Positions 59,251-64,000 of a DNA stretch of 64,000 nucleotides are shown piece after piece. The notes beneath the pieces were generated by a model. It was given only the letters and a program-made list of their open reading frames with translations, was not told the DNA's origin and did no database searches. Source of the stretch: Epiperipatus broadwayi (lineage: Eukaryota; Onychophora; Udeonychophora; Euonychophora; Peripatidae); the NCBI GenBank assembly GCA_028023455.1, contig JAQFVV010000013.1:11508579-11572578 (forward strand), written 5' to 3'. A program made the position numbers and the translations under genes. Every line of letters starts with the position of its first letter. The stretch's first letter is position 1.

Positions 59251-60419
59251 CTTTTATTTTTCAAAATAATTTAGAATACAATCTGCTTACTGCTGGAGAA
59301 ACCCTTATGAAATGTTCATAAATTAATTTATGTTAGAAACCACTTACATTAACAATAGACTATTTATTGTACTATATTCATAGAATCACTGCCATGAACT
59401 TTAACTCAAAAAGTTTAGCCAGAAAAATAAGCAATGAGAAATATGAAAAACCAATGCCTCTTTTAAGTATTTTTAATCATAGCCAGTACAACAAATTTAA
59501 AAAGCTATTACATATTTTATTGACTATATAGATTGTGACATCAGTTCTTCATTAATAATTAGGTTAATGACCACATAATCCTATTTTATAATCATCATAT
59601 GAAAGAATTCTAAAAAAATATGGGTTATATTTACTGTTCATCAATTTATAACCATTTATATGAGGGTCAGACTAAGATTAACATCATTTTGTAGCTTGTT
59701 TATTATCAGAATATATCAAATGTGTTCCTAGAGTAGCATTTGACTTTACAGAAGACAACATTTAACAAAATACTACTCTCATATCACAATATCCTAATTC
59801 CTTCCATTAACATATTAGCATATTTTTCAGTTTAGAGCATAAACATACACAGAAATATAAACAAGTCATAAATTCATGCACACAATAGAAATAAAATTAG
59901 ACTTAAATAATAGCAAGGACACTAAATTTAGTTTTAAATAACAAATATAAATAATTCATTTGTTTAATTAAAAATTATTCACAGTTACATGTACAAATAG
60001 ATATAATAAAAAAAGTCCATTTCAAAAAAATATTATATTGGGATGACATTTTCAAACAAAAATGAAAAAAAAAAAAACAATTTATAAGAATTGCCATATA
60101 ACTTGCTATCAAACAAAGATATACATTCTCACCAATCAATCAATGTATATTGTAAAAAAATATTTTACAAATATAATTAGAAAAATAAAGCCTATATGAA
60201 CACCAAATAAAAATCTTATTGTGGATTTAATAATTTATAAAACTATTGACCAGATATCTTTCTGAAAGTATATTAGCCATTTAATATTTCTTTTCTCTAG
60301 TCTTGAATTCCTTAATCTCCAAGTCTACGATTTTTTTAATTCCTTGCATTGCATATTTCTTTGCTTCAACAAGCTAAGAAAAGTTGTGAGCAGCTGGAAC
60401 AAACTTCTATCAACATCTG
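59251..60419. other. A/T-rich stretch, nothing recognised
   Basis: No coding similarity or paired repeats were noticed between the PLE and the next LINE. Confidence 0.4.
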
Positions 60420-62410
60420 AATAGGTTAAGCAATGGTAGTATTAAGAGTAGTTGTTACAAACTCTTCAAGACCAAAATGGATTTTTTTGCACTGTTGGCT
60501 AAAAGACTGTCAAGATTTAAGATAGACATAGCTGCCCTTAGTAAAACTCATCTTCTAGGGAAAGGAAGTTTAATAGAACATATGAATGAACAAAAGTTTT
60601 TTTGAAAAGGCAGGTTAATCAATGAAAGATGAATGCATTATGAAGAATTTGTTGTAAAGTGTAATTTAGTATCTTCTACTGGAATTCCTCATTGTATCAT
60701 CATGTTAACAATTCCTTTTTATAATGGGAGTTGTGCTCATTTTATTAGAGCCTATGCTCTAATCTTAGATTCAGAGAAAGAAAACTTATTTCCTGTCATA
60801 TAGCATTATTATAGCAGTACTATTAAAATATTGAATTTTTCTCCTTGTAGATTTTATTGAACATGTTGTGGTCAAAATTATGGAGAATAATGATATTAGT
60901 GCTATAAATTTAAATGCTTTGTAATTAATGAATTTATACATGACACATTTGATTAATTATTACAAACACATTGTTTAGGCAAAAAACTGCAACAAAGAAA
61001 CATAGATGTGTTCACACTCAAATCAATAGCATTTAATAGATTAGAGTCAGAATGTAAAACAAGTTCACATTATACAAGCATATATTATGAACAGATCAAA
61101 TTCACAAGAAAAGTGGTGTTCATTATTTAGAAAAAAATATTATATATACTAAATTTCAACAGCTATTAAATATTAAAATTGCTAATTTCGATTTTCAGAA
61201 TGGTCATATTATTGAAGTATAAAATTCTCTTATGAATAAAAGTAAATTTATTCTTGGGTTCACTAAAAAAATCATGACTGATTTTCTGAAAATAATTTTA
61301 TTATTAGTGATTTAATTAAAAAGAAATGTGGTATTTTCTGTTTGGCATATTGGTAGATTAAATGTGGAACTTCATAATAAATATTAATATCAGATTACAG
61401 AAGTTCAACAATTGACAAAAAGACTTAAAAATGATTGCTGAATTGGAGCTGCAAAAAAGACACAGACATTCATTAACCATACTCGTTCATTCTAGTTCTT
61501 TTTTTATGCACTATCACAATCTCATTAAATCGAACAATGGCACAATTTTCTATGATAACAATGATATTTTGAACAGTGGAAAGAGTATTTTGATCGTTTG
61601 ATTAATGATACACAAATTAAGATGACAACTTTTAATGATATATCCATTTTATTTAATTTAGATTTAGACAAAGATATCCAGCTTAGTAGAGTCAAAAGAA
61701 CTATTTGTAATCTTAAAAATAAAAAAGTTACAACTTCTGGCAAAATACCTGGAGAAGTTTCAAAATCTGGTAGTTAAATGTAAGCTTCAAAAATATTGGA
61801 ATTTTTTAAGGAATGTACGAATCTATGAAGTATAGGCAACTGATCTTAAAGAGACTTTAATTGTTCCAATTTTTAAAAATAAGTAGAATAGACAAATTGC
61901 AATAATAATCATAGAATATCATTATCATCCACTATATTAAAGGTATTTTCAATTATTTTATTGAGTAGGTTGCTTTCAATTATAGATTAACAATTACCAG
62001 AGACTCAAAATGGTTTTAGAAAACCAAGAACTACTATAGTTATGGTTTTTGGTGCTAGGCAAATAATGCATAAAAAATGTTAGGAACAAAAAAGTTAATT
62101 ATATATTGTTTTATTGATTTTGTCACATTTGATTCAGTTATTAGACCAAATCCTATGTCATTGCTTGAAATTAGTTGGTTGTCCACTAAAATTTATTCAT
62201 ATTTTACAGCTACTACATAATGAAATGGGAGGAGCGTTATTACTACAGATGGAAAATCTGAGGTATTTGAAATAAACACTGGTGTTAAACAAGAATATGT
62301 ACTTGCTCCAATATCTTCAATTTGGATTCTGAATTTACAGATGTTGATGATTGTTCTATTTTTTCTAGTTCAAAAGATGATTTACAGAATGTTCTTAATG
62401 TTTTGGTTGC
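60420..62410 (+). pseudogene. LINE family X, endonuclease and RT, decayed
   Basis: Broken plus-strand frames read FFALLAKRLSRFKIDIAALS, then KTHLLGKGSLIEHM (endonuclease start, IDIAALSET), LVSSTGIPHCI, GSCAHFIRAYALIL (usually SAYAPTL), then a worn middle. From about 61530: GTIFYDNNDILNQWKEYFDR-like linker, LKNKKVTTSGKIPGEV (RT motif 0), NNNHRISLSSTILKVFSIIL, LPETQNGFRKPRTTI, GCPLKFIHILQLLHNEMGG, and DVDDCSIFSSSKDDLQNVLN (motif C region) to 62410. The motif C neighbourhood matches that at 22960-23040, so both are one family. Stops are frequent. It ends where a Tigger-like element begins. Confidence 0.72.
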
Positions 62411-62430
62411 AATATATATATATACACACA

Positions 62431-63321
62431 CACCTGGGTCTTGTTTTATGCGGATTATTTTAATGCGATTTTGAAATTATGTGATTCACGATTCTTCTTA
62501 ATATCTTTCATATTTCACTATATTTATTAGATATCAAAAAATTTAAAATGACTTATTTTGACTTGAAATACTTTTTTTTTTCAAAAATATAACGTTATAT
62601 TAGCAGCTAACGTGAATATGGCCTCAAGCTGTATTTAGAATATTAGCTTCTATGTAAATAACCTACTTATACTAATGAGTAAATAATAATAATAGATTTA
62701 TATTTACATATAAAAATATCGCAATAAACATTCAAAAATTTTAAACTTTTAAAACGTATTTTGTTAAATATAACAGAAATAAATATTTTTTTAGATTTTT
62801 AAAATAAATAATAACAAAGATTTTATTGATTTTATAAACTGAAAAAATGATAATCTATAATCTTTTTGTTTTGATTACGATCTCATTTTTTAATATAGAA
62901 ACAAAAAAACATTAACTCAGCTGAAGACTGAATGTGGCGCTAGTTGTATGTCAAATGACAAATCTGATTTAACATTTCACAAATGAACGCATATTGTCAA
63001 ATAGCCAAATAACAACTAATGACTAAAATATGTATGAAAAAATGTAAAATTAAATACTATAGTTAATAAAAAAAGTAAAAAAAGTTTATCTTGTATTTTT
63101 TTTTTAAATATTTGAAATTTTTTATTAGTCATACTTTATTTCCTTATTTTTTTAATGTGAATTTTAAAGTAATTTTTCCTTCTTGCTTTGCTTTTATGCG
63201 ATTTCTGAAAATTACAACCCCTATCCCCATTTTTCAAGATAAGTTAAGTCTATTTTTGTGCGATTTCTTCTGTGCATGTTTTCTGAGGACCCTATCTACC
63301 ACAGAAAATGAGACCCAGGTA
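62431..63321. mobile_element. Tigger/pogo-like non-autonomous DNA element, copy 2
   Basis: Begins CACCTGGGTCTTGTTTTATG after a (TA)(CA) tract and ends with GAGACCCAGGT before ATATATA. The last 330 bp parallel copy 1 word for word (GAAATTTTTTATTAGTCATA, GCTTTTATGCGATTT, TCTATTTTTGTGCGATTTC, TTTTCTGAGGA). It is shorter than copy 1 because of a different left interior. The 79-codon frame at 63091-63330 lies entirely in the terminal sequence and is not a gene. Confidence 0.7.
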
Positions 63322-64000
63322 TATATATAGTACCCTGCCAAGAGAAGGCACCCCCTAGAAAACATGACAAGTCCTTAAATTAGACTATACTATTACTTTA
63401 TCTAGGTACAATTTAATGCACTACATTATTTCTAAACTATGTTTAATTAATATTAGCAATTGCGAGACCCATTTATCCTATTAATAAGATTACATACCCT
63501 TGAACATTCAATAAATACCAAAGTATTCATTCAAAGGCATAAGAATACCAAGACACTCCTCTTTATTAAGTATCTAAATATTTCCATGACTAGCAATAAT
63601 ACTTAAATAAATATAATAAAACATCTATAATTATTAAATTTAAGTTAACCTAGTTAATAAGTTATATTATCATTCTATCATATATTGCTCTTTTATTATT
63701 ATTACTTTTATAGGATTATAATTAAGAATAACCATAATAATCATATTATATTAAGAAGATCTCAGGATTATCATTGATTTTAATTAGCTATTTATTCTAC
63801 CTATAAAATATCAAGAGGGATTTTACTTGACTCTATAGGTGGTGTATCATTTCAGAAGAGACTTATAACATTAATCTATAATTAAAATTATATTACTACT
63901 TTATACTTTACCAATGAATGATTTTATTAAGGCAGTTTGCAATAATTAAAGATATTCCATTTAAGAAATATTTTCTGAGATAATTGTTATACAATATCTT
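63322..64000. other. A/T-rich stretch to the window end, nothing recognised
   Basis: No coding or repeat features were recognised apart from short A/T words. Confidence 0.4.

Noticed and set aside
63091-63330. 79-codon frame rich in Phe and Leu
   Set aside because: Lies in the terminal sequence of a Tigger-like element and is not conserved in copy 1.

Overview
This window looks like an accessory, repeat-filled stretch of a large, very A+T-rich invertebrate animal genome. The basis is the strong A/T bias throughout, dense (TA)n tracts, RTE-type and L1/Tx1-type LINEs, several Penelope-like elements (PLEs) with GIY-YIG endonuclease remnants, Tigger-like and piggyBac-like non-autonomous elements, and tRNA-like repeat heads. 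The species cannot be fixed from sequence alone. A mollusc, cnidarian or flatworm would each fit. No complete host gene was found. The only host-like candidate is one exon-sized coding stretch with a splice donor at 38493-38783.

Layout. 1-206: edge of a minus-strand PLE. 207-8940: A/T-rich sequence with a GC-richer block carrying a TATA box (2340-3180), a 157-bp tandem duplication, and a decayed reading frame near 6.4-7.4 kb. 8940-12188: a nearly full-length minus-strand RTE LINE ending in a (CAT)n tail. 12896-15064: copy A of an unclassified 2.2-kb TG...CA element, inserted in the centre of a palindrome. 19236-20334: a piggyBac-like element with TTAA duplications and internal tandem units. 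22803-29215: the richest coding region. A full-length 5.4-kb L1/Tx1-like LINE (23653-29089) sits inside the 3' end of an older LINE ('family X') and is bordered by a perfect 12-bp target duplication. 31116-31521: a perfect 56-bp inverted repeat around a structured 294-bp core, flanked by a 13-bp direct repeat. 31.7-32.7 and 37.2-38.25 kb: tandem-plus-inverted arrays. 42985-43930: PLE fragments joined head to head. 44952-46007 and 62431-63321: two Tigger-like elements. 49.2-55.2 kb: foldback MITEs, a 359-bp tandem duplication, a PLE body (49915-51560) and other PLE tails. 55240-59250: a minus-strand PLE split by copy B of the TG...CA element (55534-57803) with a clean TTAT duplication. 60420-62410: a decayed family X LINE.

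How the parts relate. Almost every recognisable piece is a retroelement or something parasitising one. Nested insertions give an order of events: family X before the Tx1-like LINE, and the PLE before TG...CA copy B. None of the elements is intact. The Tx1-like LINE is closest, with about five in-frame breaks. The observations most likely to be new are the non-coding TG...CA element with a conserved promoter and hairpin, the PLE 3' tail that carries a tRNA-like segment in two copies, and the 56-bp inverted-repeat retroposon.
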